From assembly GCF_029533155.1 (NCBI RefSeq), contig NZ_JAIZDB010000034.1, forward strand, positions 1 through 34,645: a DNA stretch of 34,645 bases. Reading direction: 5' to 3'. The DNA is from Psychrobacillus antarcticus (lineage in GTDB: Bacteria; Bacillota; Bacilli; Bacillales_A; Planococcaceae). Shown here one piece after another: positions 25,367 to 34,203 of this stretch. Each line of letters opens with the position of its first letter. Positions within the stretch are counted from its first letter, which is position 1. A program made the translations under genes and the position numbers. The notes under the pieces are model-generated. The model was not told where the DNA came from. It made no database searches and saw only the letters and a list, made by a program, of their open reading frames with translations.

Positions 25367-26371
25367 ATGCTTCACTATATCGGTAAACGATTATTACAAT
25401 TGATACCAGTACTACTTGGTATGACATTCATTGTTTTTATGATTATACGAGCAATTCCTGGAAATCCAGCTCAACTAATATTAGGACAATTAGCATCAAA
25501 AGAAGCGATAGCAGCGTTGGAAATTAAACTTGGTCTAAGCCAGCCCTGGTATACACAATACTTTGACTACTTAGCTGGTCTTTTAAAAGGTGATCTAGGA
25601 GAATCTATGCGAACGGTTCAACCAGTTGCAAAAGAGATTTGGCCATATTTAGCAGCAACAATGGAGCTAGCATTCTTTGCTATTATTATTGCAGTTATTA
25701 TTGGAGTAAATGCAGGTATTATTTCTGCTTGGTTCCAGAATTCCTGGTTTGATTATATGGCAATGGTTTTAGCTTTAATAGGTGTTTCCATGCCAATCTT
25801 TTGGCTAGGTTTGATGGAACAATGGATTTTTGGTGTTGAATTGCAATGGCTTCCAACGACAGGTCGAGAGAATGTACGAGATCCCGTAAATTCCATCACT
25901 AGCTTGTATATTGTAGATACAATAATACAAGGAAGATTCGATCAACTTGGTACAGTATTGAAGCATTTAGTACTTCCGGGTATTGCATTAGCTACAATTC
26001 CGATGGCGATTATTGCCCGTATGACGAGGTCTAGTATGCTTGAAGTTATGAGAGCTGACTATGTTCGTACTGCTCGTGCTAAAGGGCAAAAAATGTTCTT
26101 TGTAGTTTATAAGCATGCTTTGAAAAATGCAATTATTCCTGTATTAACTGTAATAGGACTTCAAACTGGCCTGTTACTTGGAGGAGCTATTTTAACAGAA
26201 ACTATCTTCGGCTGGCCGGGTATTGGAAGATATATTTACGAGGCTATTCAGTTCCGTGATTATCCTGTTATTCAGTCCGGTATACTTGTTGTTGCTTTTA
26301 TATTTGTCATGATTAATTTATTTGTAGATATTTTGTATGGAGTAGTAGATCCGAGGATCAAATATGATTAA
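25367..26371 (+). CDS. Peptide ABC transporter permease (DppB/OppB-like)
   Basis: Starting at the ATG at 25367 after GAGAGGTGAAG, the 334-residue protein begins MLHYIGKRLLQLIPVLLGMT, the usual N-terminus of DppB/NikB permeases. It has about six membrane helices, and the coupling-loop EAA motif is visible in EVMRADYVRTARAKGQKM. It forms the translocation pore with the next gene product. The GTG in the ribosome site region is rejected as a start. Confidence 0.9.
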   Translation: MLHYIGKRLLQLIPVLLGMTFIVFMIIRAIPGNPAQLILGQLASKEAIAALEIKLGLSQPWYTQYFDYLAGLLKGDLGESMRTVQPVAKEIWPYLAATMELAFFAIIIAVIIGVNAGIISAWFQNSWFDYMAMVLALIGVSMPIFWLGLMEQWIFGVELQWLPTTGRENVRDPVNSITSLYIVDTIIQGRFDQLGTVLKHLVLPGIALATIPMAIIARMTRSSMLEVMRADYVRTARAKGQKMFFVVYKHALKNAIIPVLTVIGLQTGLLLGGAILTETIFGWPGIGRYIYEAIQFRDYPVIQSGILVVAFIFVMINLFVDILYGVVDPRIKYD

Positions 26372-26385
26372 AAGGAGGAATAGAT

Positions 26386-27285
26386 ATGTCCGAAAGGCTT
26401 CCGAATTCGACAAATGATCAAGTAATCGCAACTAAAGAAAAATCGACCGGTCCTTGGCGAGATGCATGGCGTAGCTTCCGAAAAAATAAAGGTGCGCTGA
26501 TTGGAGCAGGGATTGTCTTATTCTTCGTATTTTTAGCATTTTTTGGTTCTTTGTTTGCTCCACAAGGTATTAATGATCAACTCTTAACAGATCGCTTACA
26601 AGCCCCATCTGCACAGTATTGGTTCGGAACGGATGATTTTGGTCGAGATATATTTTCTCGAATCATTCATGGAGCTAGAATTTCATTGTGGGTAGGATTT
26701 TTCTCGGTAATTGGTTCTGTAGTAGTTGGTAGTATATTAGGTATTGTTGCAGGTTACTATGGAAAATGGATCGACATGATTATTTCTAGAATTTTTGACA
26801 TCATGTTAGCTTTTCCAAGTATATTATTGGCAATTGCAGTCGTATCTGTTTTAGGACCGTCTTTACAAAATGCATTGATCGCAATTGCGATTATTAATAT
26901 TCCTAATTTTGGTCGTCTAATACGTTCGAAAGTTCTGAGTATTAAAGAAGAAGAATACATAACATCTGCTAAAGCTATTGGGATGAGAGATATTCGAATT
27001 TTATTTTCTCATATTTTACCTAATTCAATGGCACCGGTTATTGTTGCAGGTACGCTTGCAATTGCATCGGCCATTATTGAAGCAGCTGCATTAGGGTTCT
27101 TAGGACTGGGTGCTCAGGCGCCAACTCCTGAATGGGGTAAGATGCTAGCGGATGCCCGTATGTATTTAAGAAATGCTCCGTGGACAATGATTTTCCCAGG
27201 ACTTGCAATCATGTTAACAGTTTTAGGATTTAACTTGATGGGTGATGGACTACGAGATGCACTTGATCCAAAGATGAAAAATTAA
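26386..27285 (+). CDS. Peptide ABC transporter permease (DppC/OppC-like)
   Basis: The 299-residue protein follows AAAAGGAGG and pairs with the preceding permease. It has an N-terminal cytoplasmic segment (to about 30), the signature YWFGTDDFGRDIFSRIIHGARISL, about six membrane helices and an EAA loop (SIKEEEYITSAKAIGMRDI). It completes a five-gene importer in the order ATPase, ATPase, binding protein, permease, permease. Relatives are also labelled nickel permease. A strong terminator follows directly. Confidence 0.9.
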   Translation: MSERLPNSTNDQVIATKEKSTGPWRDAWRSFRKNKGALIGAGIVLFFVFLAFFGSLFAPQGINDQLLTDRLQAPSAQYWFGTDDFGRDIFSRIIHGARISLWVGFFSVIGSVVVGSILGIVAGYYGKWIDMIISRIFDIMLAFPSILLAIAVVSVLGPSLQNALIAIAIINIPNFGRLIRSKVLSIKEEEYITSAKAIGMRDIRILFSHILPNSMAPVIVAGTLAIASAIIEAAALGFLGLGAQAPTPEWGKMLADARMYLRNAPWTMIFPGLAIMLTVLGFNLMGDGLRDALDPKMKN

Positions 27286-27290
27286 CACAT

Positions 27291-27329
27291 ATGCCAGCTA
27301 GCAATTTTGTTGCTAGCTGGCATTTTTTG
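27291..27329 (+). terminator. Terminator of the peptide importer operon
   Basis: ATGCCAGCTAGCAA and TTGCTAGCTGGCAT form a perfect 14-bp stem with a five-base loop and a T tract. It starts 5 bases after the permease stop. Confidence 0.92.
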
Positions 27330-27407
27330 TTAAAGGAAAGTATAAAATCTTGTCTTCTATGAATTCAATGCTCCAGTTATTTTAAAGAATTAACGAGACC
27401 TCTGATT

Positions 27408-27950
27408 TCTAGGATATAGTACAGATTTTTGCTTAGATTATAATTGTACTTAGTTTATATATGATAAAACCGTCTGTTGAATTAGGATAGTATTCTGGAA
27501 TGAAGATGAAGCAGATTTTCTTATTACTAGTGGAAATAAAGAAAAATAGTAAGTAGTTACTAAATAAAGAAGCGAAAAAGCGAACGAAATTGCATCTTCA
27601 GGCCCGCACGATGCGGGTCAGGCAGTCGTTGCGAAATGTTTTTTTATTTTGCGACGAGCTTTGCGCAGGAGCACCACGATGTCGCGTACTTAGACTGTCA
27701 TCATTTCTCCTCTAGGATTAAGGAAGTAAGTTATCTAAAAACGCACTAACCTGTTTCTAAGAGTTGCAGGAGCGCGACGGACAGATAAAAGCCGTAAGAT
27801 TACCGAAAAAAGGGATGCTGGTTGGTTGTGACGTACGTCACAACCAACCAGCATCCCTAAAATTCACTCGGTAATCCTATAGCAAAACATCTGTCCAAAG
27901 CCCTTCGAAAACGATAGAAACAGGTTTTGACCTTAAAGTGCCGAGCATAC
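27408..27950. repeat. Long foldback repeat, copy 2
   Basis: This is the second copy of the element at 605-1045. The core (27748-27926) has the arms AACCTGTTTCTA/TAGAAACAGGTT, GGACAGAT/ATCTGTCC, GATTACCGA/TCGGTAATC and an apical 48-base perfect palindrome (27811-27858). A module at about 27600-27710, with a perfect CCCGCA/TGCGGG hairpin and an imperfect GTCGTTGCG/TGCGACGAGC hairpin, is present here but not in copy 1. Its right side ends near the stop codon of ygaE. Bases 27330-27407 show nothing else. Confidence 0.75.
27806..27858 (-). terminator. ygaE: Apical hairpin of repeat copy 2, likely ygaE terminator
   Basis: The perfect palindrome of 48 bases (27811-27858) is followed on the minus strand by six T residues. 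It lies just over 100 bases after the ygaE stop codon and is the first strong terminator in that direction. Confidence 0.6.
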
Positions 27951-27964
27951 CTTTTACACTTTTT

Positions 27965-29047
27965 TTAATAAGGCGTTTGTTCAATCTGAACATTTAGTTC
28001 TTCCCCATGAAAGTTTTGATAAGATGTGATCAGTCTATCTACGTGTTCTAACTGTTCCTCATATTTTAACATGGACGAAATTAAATGCAGGAGATGATAA
28101 GAAGAAAACTCTTCTTCCATTTGTGTAATGCTAATTTGTTTAACGAAAATATCCATTACTTCTTGCCTTTGTATAAATGCCTCTGAATCGTTCTCTTCAA
28201 TATGCTCTGGTCTTAACTTACCTATAAACTTCAAATGGATCTGTTCATGATAGGTTAATAGAGCATCTAATCTTTCCTGTATCATCATGCGGAAATGTTC
28301 AGGTAGGTGAGTTAATTCATGCTCATGCAGATGTAATTTTTTGAGTACATCTAAGCTTTTATAAGAAGTGGAAATTAATTCACGGTAAATAACTAATTTT
28401 CTTCCTTTTGTGTATATTGATTTTTTTTTATATCCACGTTCTTCCTTAAAGAAAGAGTAAAGTTGATCGACTCGACTAAGCCTTTCTTTTAATTGATTAA
28501 TTGTTTGTTTAGTCGATTTATGATCTGATGCCTGTCTAACTGTAATTCGCAGCCATCGGATTATTTCATCCTGGGTATAGTGAATTGCATTAAAAAGCTT
28601 CTTTTCAAACTTAGGAGGTAGAAATACCAGATTTACAATAAATGCTGAGATCACTCCAACTAGAATGGTTGCAAATCGCAGTACTGCAAATACTAAAAAG
28701 TCATCACCTTGTATTTCCATAATCGCAATTACCGTAACAAGGGCAAGTGTTAAGGCTTTCTCTAACTTTAGTTTAAGCATTATCGTAATCGTAATAATTG
28801 CGGCAAATCCTACGATTACATAATCATTTCCAAAAGCTAAGGAGAATAAAACAGCAATAAGAGCTCCTATTAAATTCCCTTGAACTTGTTCAGTTGCTGT
28901 TTTAAACGATCTATAAATAGAAGGTTGAATCGCGAAAATAGCTGCTATTCCTGCAAAAACAGGACTAGGAAGCTGAAGTAATTCAGCCATGAATAAAGAA
29001 AACACAATAGCTAATCCAGTTTTAAATATTCGAGCTCCTAATTTCAT
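27965..29047 (-). CDS. ygaE: Aromatic acid exporter family membrane protein YgaE
   Basis: From the ATG at 29047, nine bases after AAAGGA, the product has 360 residues; an upstream TTG would sit on the ribosome site. The first 170 residues form about six membrane helices with the ArAE_1 signature (PVFAGIAAIFAIQPSIYRSF). The rest is a soluble helical ArAE_1_C domain. The family exports hydroxylated aromatic acids or related compounds; the substrate here is inferred only from family. It is 39 bases downstream of hemL on the same strand. Confidence 0.8.
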   Translation of the reverse strand: MKLGARIFKTGLAIVFSLFMAELLQLPSPVFAGIAAIFAIQPSIYRSFKTATEQVQGNLIGALIAVLFSLAFGNDYVIVGFAAIITITIMLKLKLEKALTLALVTVIAIMEIQGDDFLVFAVLRFATILVGVISAFIVNLVFLPPKFEKKLFNAIHYTQDEIIRWLRITVRQASDHKSTKQTINQLKERLSRVDQLYSFFKEERGYKKKSIYTKGRKLVIYRELISTSYKSLDVLKKLHLHEHELTHLPEHFRMMIQERLDALLTYHEQIHLKFIGKLRPEHIEENDSEAFIQRQEVMDIFVKQISITQMEEEFSSYHLLHLISSMLKYEEQLEHVDRLITSYQNFHGEELNVQIEQTPY

Positions 29048-29086
29048 TAAATCCAATCCTTTCGAAAGAAACAGCGTATCTGATTA

Positions 29087-30373
29087 TTAGAGCTTGGCAA
29101 AGGCATTATTAACTGCTCTAAGTGTTTCTTGGATATCACTTTCTGTGTGTGCAGTTGTGATAAACCAAGCTTCATATTTGGAAGGCGCTAAGTTAATGCC
29201 CTGGTTAAGCATAAGCTTAAAGAATTTCGCAAACATTTCTCCATCACTAGCTTCTGCTTGCACGTAATTTTCTACCTTTATATTTGTAAAGTATACGGAA
29301 AGAGCTCCTTTAATGCGATTAATAGTAATAGTTACATCATTTTTCTTAGCAGCTTCTAGAATGCCAGTCTCTAGAAGTGCACCTAGTCTATCTAGTTCAT
29401 CATATAAACCTGGAGTTTGTAGAACTTCTAAACAAGCAATCCCTGCTTGCATAGACGCAGGGTTCCCTGCCATTGTTCCCGCTTGGTATGCAGGACCTAA
29501 TGGTGCAACCTGTTCCATAATTTCCTTTTTACCACCGTACGCACCGATCGGAAGTCCGCCACCGATGATTTTACCTAAAGCTGTTAAGTCTGGAGTTTGT
29601 TCTAACAGGCTAGATGCCGCACCGTAATGGAAGCGGAATGCCGTTATTACTTCATCATAAACTACTAATGCACCTTTTTCTTTTGCAATTTTGTGAATTA
29701 ATGGAAGGAAGCCTTCATTTGGCTCTACCATACCAAAGTTTCCTACGATTGGTTCTACTAAAATACAGGCTAGTTCTTCTCCCCATTTTTCCATAGCTTC
29801 TTCATAAGCTTTTGGATCGTTGAATGGAATAGTGATCACTTCTTTTGCAATAGATGGAGGTACCCCCGCAGAATCTGGTATACCGAGTGTTGCTGGGCCA
29901 GAGCCGGCTGCAACTAACACTAAATCGGAATGTCCGTGATAGCATCCAGCGAATTTCATCACTTTTGTTCTTCCCGTGTAGGCACGTGCAACACGGATTG
30001 TTGTCATGACTGCCTCTGTCCCTGAGTTAACAAAGCGAACTTTATCCATAGAAGGAATTGCATCTTTTAGCATTTTTGCAAAGGTTACTTCATGTGTTGT
30101 TGGGGTACCATACAATAGGCCAGTTTGTGCAGCTTTTGTAATTGCCTCTGTAATATGAGGGTGTGCATGGCCGGTAATGATGGGACCGTATGCTGCTAAA
30201 TAGTCGATGTATTTATTGCCGTCCACGTCATAAAAATAAGCACCTTCTGCTCTTTCCATCACGATTGGTGCTCCTCCGCCTACCGCTTTATATGATCTTG
30301 ATGGACTGTTTACTCCACCTACTATATGCTCTAATGCCTCTAGTTGGATTATTTCTGATTGTGTATGATTCAA
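29087..30373 (-). CDS. hemL: Glutamate-1-semialdehyde 2,1-aminomutase (HemL/GsaB)
   Basis: The 428-residue PLP enzyme converts glutamate-1-semialdehyde to 5-aminolevulinate, the first committed haem precursor. The catalytic Lys268 is in [16 protein letters not shown], and [22 protein letters not shown] and [10 protein letters not shown] are typical of the family. The start is a TTG at 30373, eight bases after GGAGG. The position beside ygaE and bcp corresponds to B. subtilis gsaB, the second paralogue besides hemL of the hem operon; the symbol hemL is the family name here. Confidence 0.93.
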   Translation of the reverse strand: MNHTQSEIIQLEALEHIVGGVNSPSRSYKAVGGGAPIVMERAEGAYFYDVDGNKYIDYLAAYGPIITGHAHPHITEAITKAAQTGLLYGTPTTHEVTFAKMLKDAIPSMDKVRFVNSGTEAVMTTIRVARAYTGRTKVMKFAGCYHGHSDLVLVAAGSGPATLGIPDSAGVPPSIAKEVITIPFNDPKAYEEAMEKWGEELACILVEPIVGNFGMVEPNEGFLPLIHKIAKEKGALVVYDEVITAFRFHYGAASSLLEQTPDLTALGKIIGGGLPIGAYGGKKEIMEQVAPLGPAYQAGTMAGNPASMQAGIACLEVLQTPGLYDELDRLGALLETGILEAAKKNDVTITINRIKGALSVYFTNIKVENYVQAEASDGEMFAKFFKLMLNQGINLAPSKYEAWFITTAHTESDIQETLRAVNNAFAKL

Positions 30374-30501
30374 TATAATTGCCTCCGCTCAGTTTGTTTG
30401 CCGATAGAAAGTATACCGTTACTATCTTATTATTGTCTAGTGTGCCCATTCTTTAAGTTCTTCTCAATTGTAGATAATAATAAGGAAAATTGCTAAGAAA
30501 A

Positions 30502-30530
30502 TTGAACAAACTGACTAACTTCGATACGAT
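30502..30530 (+). promoter_or_regulatory. bcp: Promoter of bcp
   Basis: TTGAAC (30502-30507), 17 bases, TACGAT (30525-30530) is a good sigma-A match. The ribosome site AGGAGGG begins about ten bases later, so the leader is very short. No PerR box lies here. Confidence 0.6.
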
Positions 30531-30551
30531 ATATATATAGGAGGGATTATG

Positions 30552-31034
30552 ATGGAAAAACTAGAAGGTATGATTGCACCTAACTTTTCATTGAAAAATG
30601 AAAAAGCAGAAATTGTTTCATTAAAGGATTTTGCAGGGAAGAAATATGTAGTTTTGTACTTTTACCCAAAGGATGCTACACCTGGGTGTACTACAGAAGC
30701 ATGTGATTTTAAAACCGCTTTTACAAGTTTCACTGAGTTAAATGCTGTAATCCTTGGAGTTAGCGCAGATGATGAAAAGGCTCATACAAAATTTATAGAC
30801 AAGCATGGTCTGCCGTTCTCTCTATTAGTAGATGATACGCATGAAGTTTCTGAAGCATATGGAGTATGGAAGTTAAAAAAGAATTTTGGAAAAGAGTATA
30901 TGGGCATTGAGCGTTCTACTTTTTTAATCGACCCTACGGGAACGGTCGTAAAAGAATGGAATAAAGTAAAAGTTGATGGCCATGTTGAAGAAGCGCTACT
31001 AACTTTAAAATCATTAGTGACTGAAGGGCAATAA
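30552..31034 (+). CDS. bcp: Thioredoxin-dependent thiol peroxidase Bcp
   Basis: The ATG at 30552 is preferred over the one three bases upstream because of its spacing to GGAGG, and gives 160 residues. Bcp/PrxQ peroxiredoxins reduce hydroperoxides with electrons from thioredoxin. The peroxidatic Cys46 and resolving Cys51 are in PGCTTEACDF, and the fold is complete (LYFYPKDATPGC; RSTFLIDPTG). It forms an operon with the dehydrogenase gene two bases downstream. It lies near perR and so in a peroxide-stress neighbourhood, although no PerR site is seen upstream. Confidence 0.93.
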   Translation: MEKLEGMIAPNFSLKNEKAEIVSLKDFAGKKYVVLYFYPKDATPGCTTEACDFKTAFTSFTELNAVILGVSADDEKAHTKFIDKHGLPFSLLVDDTHEVSEAYGVWKLKKNFGKEYMGIERSTFLIDPTGTVVKEWNKVKVDGHVEEALLTLKSLVTEGQ

Positions 31035-31036
31035 GT

Positions 31037-31978
31037 ATGAAAATATTGTTTTCTTTTTTACCCAAACAGGAGCAACAAGATGAATTAATATCGACATTCC
31101 CAGATGCAGAATTTATATTTCAAAAAGGTCTAAATGAAGAAATATTAAAGTTATCCCAAATTCTAGTTACATATGGGGAAGACTTACATATACATCATCT
31201 AGAAACTGCCGTACAGCTAAAATGGATTATGGTCGCTTCCGCTGGACTAGAAAAAATGCCGATTCAGGAAATTGCCAATCGAGGTATTATCGTTACCAAC
31301 GTCCGAGGAATTCACAAGACACCTATGGCAGAAACGATTTTAGCACATATACTTTCTATAAAAAAATCAATCCCATTAATCAATGAAAATCAACGCAATG
31401 GGGAGTGGTCTAAGCGAGTATTTCCTACTGAATTACTAGATTCAACCGCAATAATAGTAGGTCCCGGTGCAATAGGAGGCGAAGTTGGGCGAATCCTACA
31501 AGCTTTTGGAGTGCATACAATTGGATGTAATAGGAATGGGCGTCTTGCTTCATATATGGACAAAGTAGTTTCCTTTGATAAATTAGATGAAGTATTGCCA
31601 CAAGCAGATATAGTCATTTCAATCTTACCGAGTACGAACCAAACAAAAGGATTAATCACATACGAGCATTTACAGTCTATGAAACCAACAGCAATATTTA
31701 TGAATTTCGGACGTGGAGATGTAGTGAGAGAAGAATACCTACTGCTTGCATTAAAAGAAGAGAAGATTGCATATGCTGTACTAGACGTATTTGAGAAAGA
31801 ACCTCTAGCAGAGGGACACCCATTTTGGAGCATGAATAATGTTATCGTTTCTCCGCATGTCTCGAGTCACTCTTCTCAGTATGTTGCACGAGCATTGGAA
31901 ATTTTCTCGAGGAATCTAGACGCTTGGATGGAGCAAAAGCCAATGGAAAATGAAATTAACCTGGAAAAAGGCTACTAA
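31037..31978 (+). CDS. D-isomer-specific 2-hydroxyacid dehydrogenase family protein
   Basis: The 313-residue protein has the NAD-binding loop GPGAIGGEVGRI (residues about 141-152), the catalytic Arg in MNFGRGDVV, the Glu in VFEKEPLAEGHPFW and the His in SPHVSSH. These are the active-site residues of the family, which reduces 2-keto acids to D-2-hydroxy acids. Substrate is not known. It starts two bases after bcp with GAAGGG as ribosome site, so the two are almost certainly co-transcribed. A similar pair is common in Bacillales and staphylococci near perR. Confidence 0.88.
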   Translation: MKILFSFLPKQEQQDELISTFPDAEFIFQKGLNEEILKLSQILVTYGEDLHIHHLETAVQLKWIMVASAGLEKMPIQEIANRGIIVTNVRGIHKTPMAETILAHILSIKKSIPLINENQRNGEWSKRVFPTELLDSTAIIVGPGAIGGEVGRILQAFGVHTIGCNRNGRLASYMDKVVSFDKLDEVLPQADIVISILPSTNQTKGLITYEHLQSMKPTAIFMNFGRGDVVREEYLLLALKEEKIAYAVLDVFEKEPLAEGHPFWSMNNVIVSPHVSSHSSQYVARALEIFSRNLDAWMEQKPMENEINLEKGY

Positions 31979-32011
31979 CCTATGTGTTTCTACCGTTAAG
32001 GTGTAATAAAT

Positions 32012-32058
32012 TTGACAGTTGATGCATTCTTTATTTATACTTATTGTAACAATTATAA
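32012..32058 (+). promoter_or_regulatory. perR: perR promoter with a PerR box
   Basis: TTGACA (32012-32017), 18 bases, TATACT (32036-32041) is a strong promoter. TTGTAACAATTATAA (32044-32058), just downstream of the -10 box at the expected transcription start, matches the PerR palindrome at 12 of 14 defined positions, the right half perfectly. This indicates autorepression, as known for B. subtilis perR. Confidence 0.8.
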
Positions 32059-32091
32059 TCAAAGAATGAATATGAAAAGAGGTGCATTGCG

Positions 32092-32535
32092 ATGACGGAA
32101 GTACATTTAAGAGATGCTTTAGATACTTTAAAATCGACCGGTGTACGAATTACGCCTCAACGCCATGCGATACTGGAATTTATTATCCAATCTATGTCAC
32201 ATCCCACAGCGGACGATATATATAAAGCACTAGAAAGTAAATTTCCAAGCATGAGTGTTGCAACGGTTTACAACAACTTACGCGTTTTTAGAGAAGCGGG
32301 ACTTGTGAAAGAGTTGACCTACGGGGATTCTTCTAGTCGTTTCGATTTTGTTACAAATGATCACTATCATATGATTTGCGATGCTTGCGGTAAAATAGTA
32401 GATTTTCATTATCCGGGATTAGATGAAGTGGAGCATTTAGCTTCTCATTTAACAGGGTTTGATGTAAGTTATCATAGAATGGAAATTTACGGTATTTGTC
32501 CAAAATGTAAAGAACATGCAACTAAAGTTCAATAA
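32092..32535 (+). CDS. perR: Peroxide-responsive repressor PerR
   Basis: The 147-residue Fur-family repressor uses Fe(II) or Mn(II) and is inactivated by peroxide through oxidation of histidines. His37, Asp85, His91, His93 and Asp104 form the sensing site, and Cys96, Cys99, Cys136 and Cys139 the structural zinc site. All nine occur at the same numbers as in B. subtilis PerR. The DNA-binding helix lies around [18 protein letters not shown] (53-70). GAGGTG precedes the ATG. It controls its own promoter and probably pfeT in this window. Confidence 0.97.
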   Translation: MTEVHLRDALDTLKSTGVRITPQRHAILEFIIQSMSHPTADDIYKALESKFPSMSVATVYNNLRVFREAGLVKELTYGDSSSRFDFVTNDHYHMICDACGKIVDFHYPGLDEVEHLASHLTGFDVSYHRMEIYGICPKCKEHATKVQ

Positions 32536-32537
32536 GC

Positions 32538-32567
32538 AAATCCGAGCGTAAATACGCTCGGATTTTT
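32538..32567 (+). terminator. Terminator of perR
   Basis: AAATCCGAGCG (32538-32548) and CGCTCGGATTT (32555-32565) form a perfect 11-bp stem with a six-base loop and more T residues. Confidence 0.92.
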
Positions 32568-32625
32568 ATACGGACATTTTGAATTGATTAACGAAAGCAA
32601 ACGATGAATCAATAAAATCACTATA

Positions 32626-32668
32626 AATAATAGATGGTCGTGAATAAACTTTCACGACCATCTATTAT
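32626..32668 (-). terminator. Terminator hairpin downstream of ygzB
   Basis: AATAATAGATGGTCGTGAA and TTCACGACCATCTATTATT are complementary across a short loop. The stem contains GGTCGTGA/TCACGACC, which also occurs in the apical stem of repeat copy 1. The T tract on the minus strand is interrupted, so efficiency is uncertain. It lies between converging perR and ygzB. Confidence 0.65.
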
Positions 32669-32683
32669 TTAGTAGCTTCTATT

Positions 32684-33028
32684 TTATCTTTTTTTATTCA
32701 ATGCTTCATCGAATTCCTGTCCTTCAAGATTAGGATCTAGCGTTAACGGTTCTTTACAATACATGCACATGTCTACTCTTCCTAATACTTTAGTATGTTT
32801 GCCGCAGTTGGGGCATACAACGGGTACTGCTTTTGTAGATAATAATCCTATCCAACCATAGACTGCAGTGCTTGCTAAAATAGAGAGTAATCCAAGTGTC
32901 ACGAAAATGGTAACTAAAATGCCATTGTCTTTAAAGAATATTGCACCATACATTATGATAAAACCAAAGAATATAAGTCCTAGCGCAAAGGAACGTATAC
33001 GATTTATTTTGTTTTTATAGGGTTTCAT
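32684..33028 (-). CDS. ygzB: UPF0295 zinc-ribbon membrane protein YgzB
   Basis: From the ATG at 33028, just after AGGAGG, the product has 114 residues; the longer reading lacks a ribosome site. Two membrane helices (about 12-32 and 37-60) are followed by a zinc-ribbon-like motif with CPNC and CMYC. This layout matches YgzB of B. subtilis. The function is unknown. The conserved position next to perR is notable but does not show a link. Confidence 0.88.
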   Translation of the reverse strand: MKPYKNKINRIRSFALGLIFFGFIIMYGAIFFKDNGILVTIFVTLGLLSILASTAVYGWIGLLSTKAVPVVCPNCGKHTKVLGRVDMCMYCKEPLTLDPNLEGQEFDEALNKKR

Positions 33029-33161
33029 TTTCAACCTCCTAATTTCTACATCCACTATATCATATTTTAATATAAATTTAAGATTAGAATTAAATATAGA
33101 AGGAAAAACAGAAAAATTGTCGAAAATCTATTAGTAGAAGGAAATAAAGGAGGCTTCATCT

Positions 33162-34028
33162 TTGGAAGCATTATTGAGACCAATTTATCAAGAAAGAGCT
33201 AGTGATCCTAATACACTAGGCATTATTTTAGTTGAGAAACGGGCAGAATTTAGCCCTATTACAGATATGTTTGATTCCATTTTATTTATCATTACGCAAG
33301 AATCCTCTGTACCTGTATTCACCAAGCATTATACGTATGGGGAAAAAAAAACTGCACTCCATATATTAACTGAGAAGCAGCTAAGAAAGTGGTTATTGTT
33401 GGGGACTAATCCTAAAATAGTAGATTGGTTGATCAATGGTCGTGTGGTATTTGATCGAAATGAATATGTTGAAAGTTTGAAACAGGAGCTGTATGTATTC
33501 CCTATAAACGGCAGAAAAACTCGTATGGGTATTGAATTTGCTAAACTAACGAGAAGATATTTGGAAGGTAAATTATTCTTTGAACAACATAACTACCTGG
33601 ATGCTTATAATCATATGGTAGATTCTTTACATCATCTGGCTCGTTTAGCTGTTTTTGAAAATGGTATGCACCCAGAGGTGATGGTGTGGAAACAGGTTAA
33701 ACAATTAGATCCTTCTATATATAAACTGTACGATGAGTTAATTTCTAGTGAGGAATCATTAGAGAAAAGATTAGAGCTTCTATTTTTAGCGAGTGATTTC
33801 TTAATTCATTCCCGAACAAAAGATGGAGCCCAGCACATTGTTGAGGTTTTAGGATTAAAAGAGTTTTGGACTATTCAAGAAATCCACGAGCAAGAAGAAC
33901 TTAAAAATTACTCTGTAGATTTAGAGGTTTTCATCGAGTTTCTAATAGATAAAGGATATATCTTGATTGAAAAACAACAGACGAAAAGTAACGAGATCAT
34001 GCATAGATACTACAAAGTAATTCGTTAG
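33162..34028 (+). CDS. ygxA: Nucleotidyltransferase-like protein YgxA
   Basis: The 288-residue protein matches YgxA, found next to an rRNA operon in B. subtilis. The start is a TTG after AAGGAGG with about eight bases spacing. The N-terminal half (ERASDPNTLGIILVEK, then DMFDSILFIITQ) is nucleotidyltransferase-like in pattern, but the catalytic GS and DxD pair of active enzymes is not obvious. A helical region lies at about residues 125-215, and a winged-helix-like end follows. No activity is established. A terminator follows 11 bases after the stop. Confidence 0.85.
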   Translation: MEALLRPIYQERASDPNTLGIILVEKRAEFSPITDMFDSILFIITQESSVPVFTKHYTYGEKKTALHILTEKQLRKWLLLGTNPKIVDWLINGRVVFDRNEYVESLKQELYVFPINGRKTRMGIEFAKLTRRYLEGKLFFEQHNYLDAYNHMVDSLHHLARLAVFENGMHPEVMVWKQVKQLDPSIYKLYDELISSEESLEKRLELLFLASDFLIHSRTKDGAQHIVEVLGLKEFWTIQEIHEQEELKNYSVDLEVFIEFLIDKGYILIEKQQTKSNEIMHRYYKVIR

Positions 34029-34039
34029 GAACGACACTT

Positions 34040-34069
34040 AAAAACGGACAATTAATTTTGTTCGTTTTT
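34040..34069 (+). terminator. Terminator of ygxA
   Basis: AAAACGGACAA and TTGTTCGTTTT form an 11-bp stem with one G-T pair and a six-base loop, plus a T tract. It ends four bases before the first rRNA promoter and separates the two units. Confidence 0.75.
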
Positions 34070-34073
34070 ATTG

Positions 34074-34103
34074 TTGACATTTGTTATTAATCCATGGTAT
34101 TCT
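34074..34103 (+). promoter_or_regulatory. rRNA operon promoter P1
   Basis: TTGACA (34074-34079) is a perfect -35 box, followed after 18 bases by TATTCT (34098-34103). Its place and the second promoter 101 bases downstream fit the tandem rrn promoters of bacilli. Confidence 0.65.
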
Positions 34104-34174
34104 TATAAGCGTCGTCAAAAGCAGTATAAATTATTTCAAGTTCCTATTAGAGAAAAAGAGTTTTATAAAACTCC

Positions 34175-34203
34175 TTGACACCTAGTGAGTACGATGATAT
34201 ATT
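34175..34203 (+). promoter_or_regulatory. rRNA operon promoter P2
   Basis: TTGACA (34175-34180), 17 bases, TATATT (34198-34203) differs from the consensus at one position and is the strongest promoter-like sequence in the window. It lies about 300 bases before the mature 16S end. Confidence 0.8.

Noticed and set aside
30380-30551. PerR box upstream of bcp
   Set aside because: The closest stretch (near 30471-30485) matches the palindrome at only about half of the defined positions.
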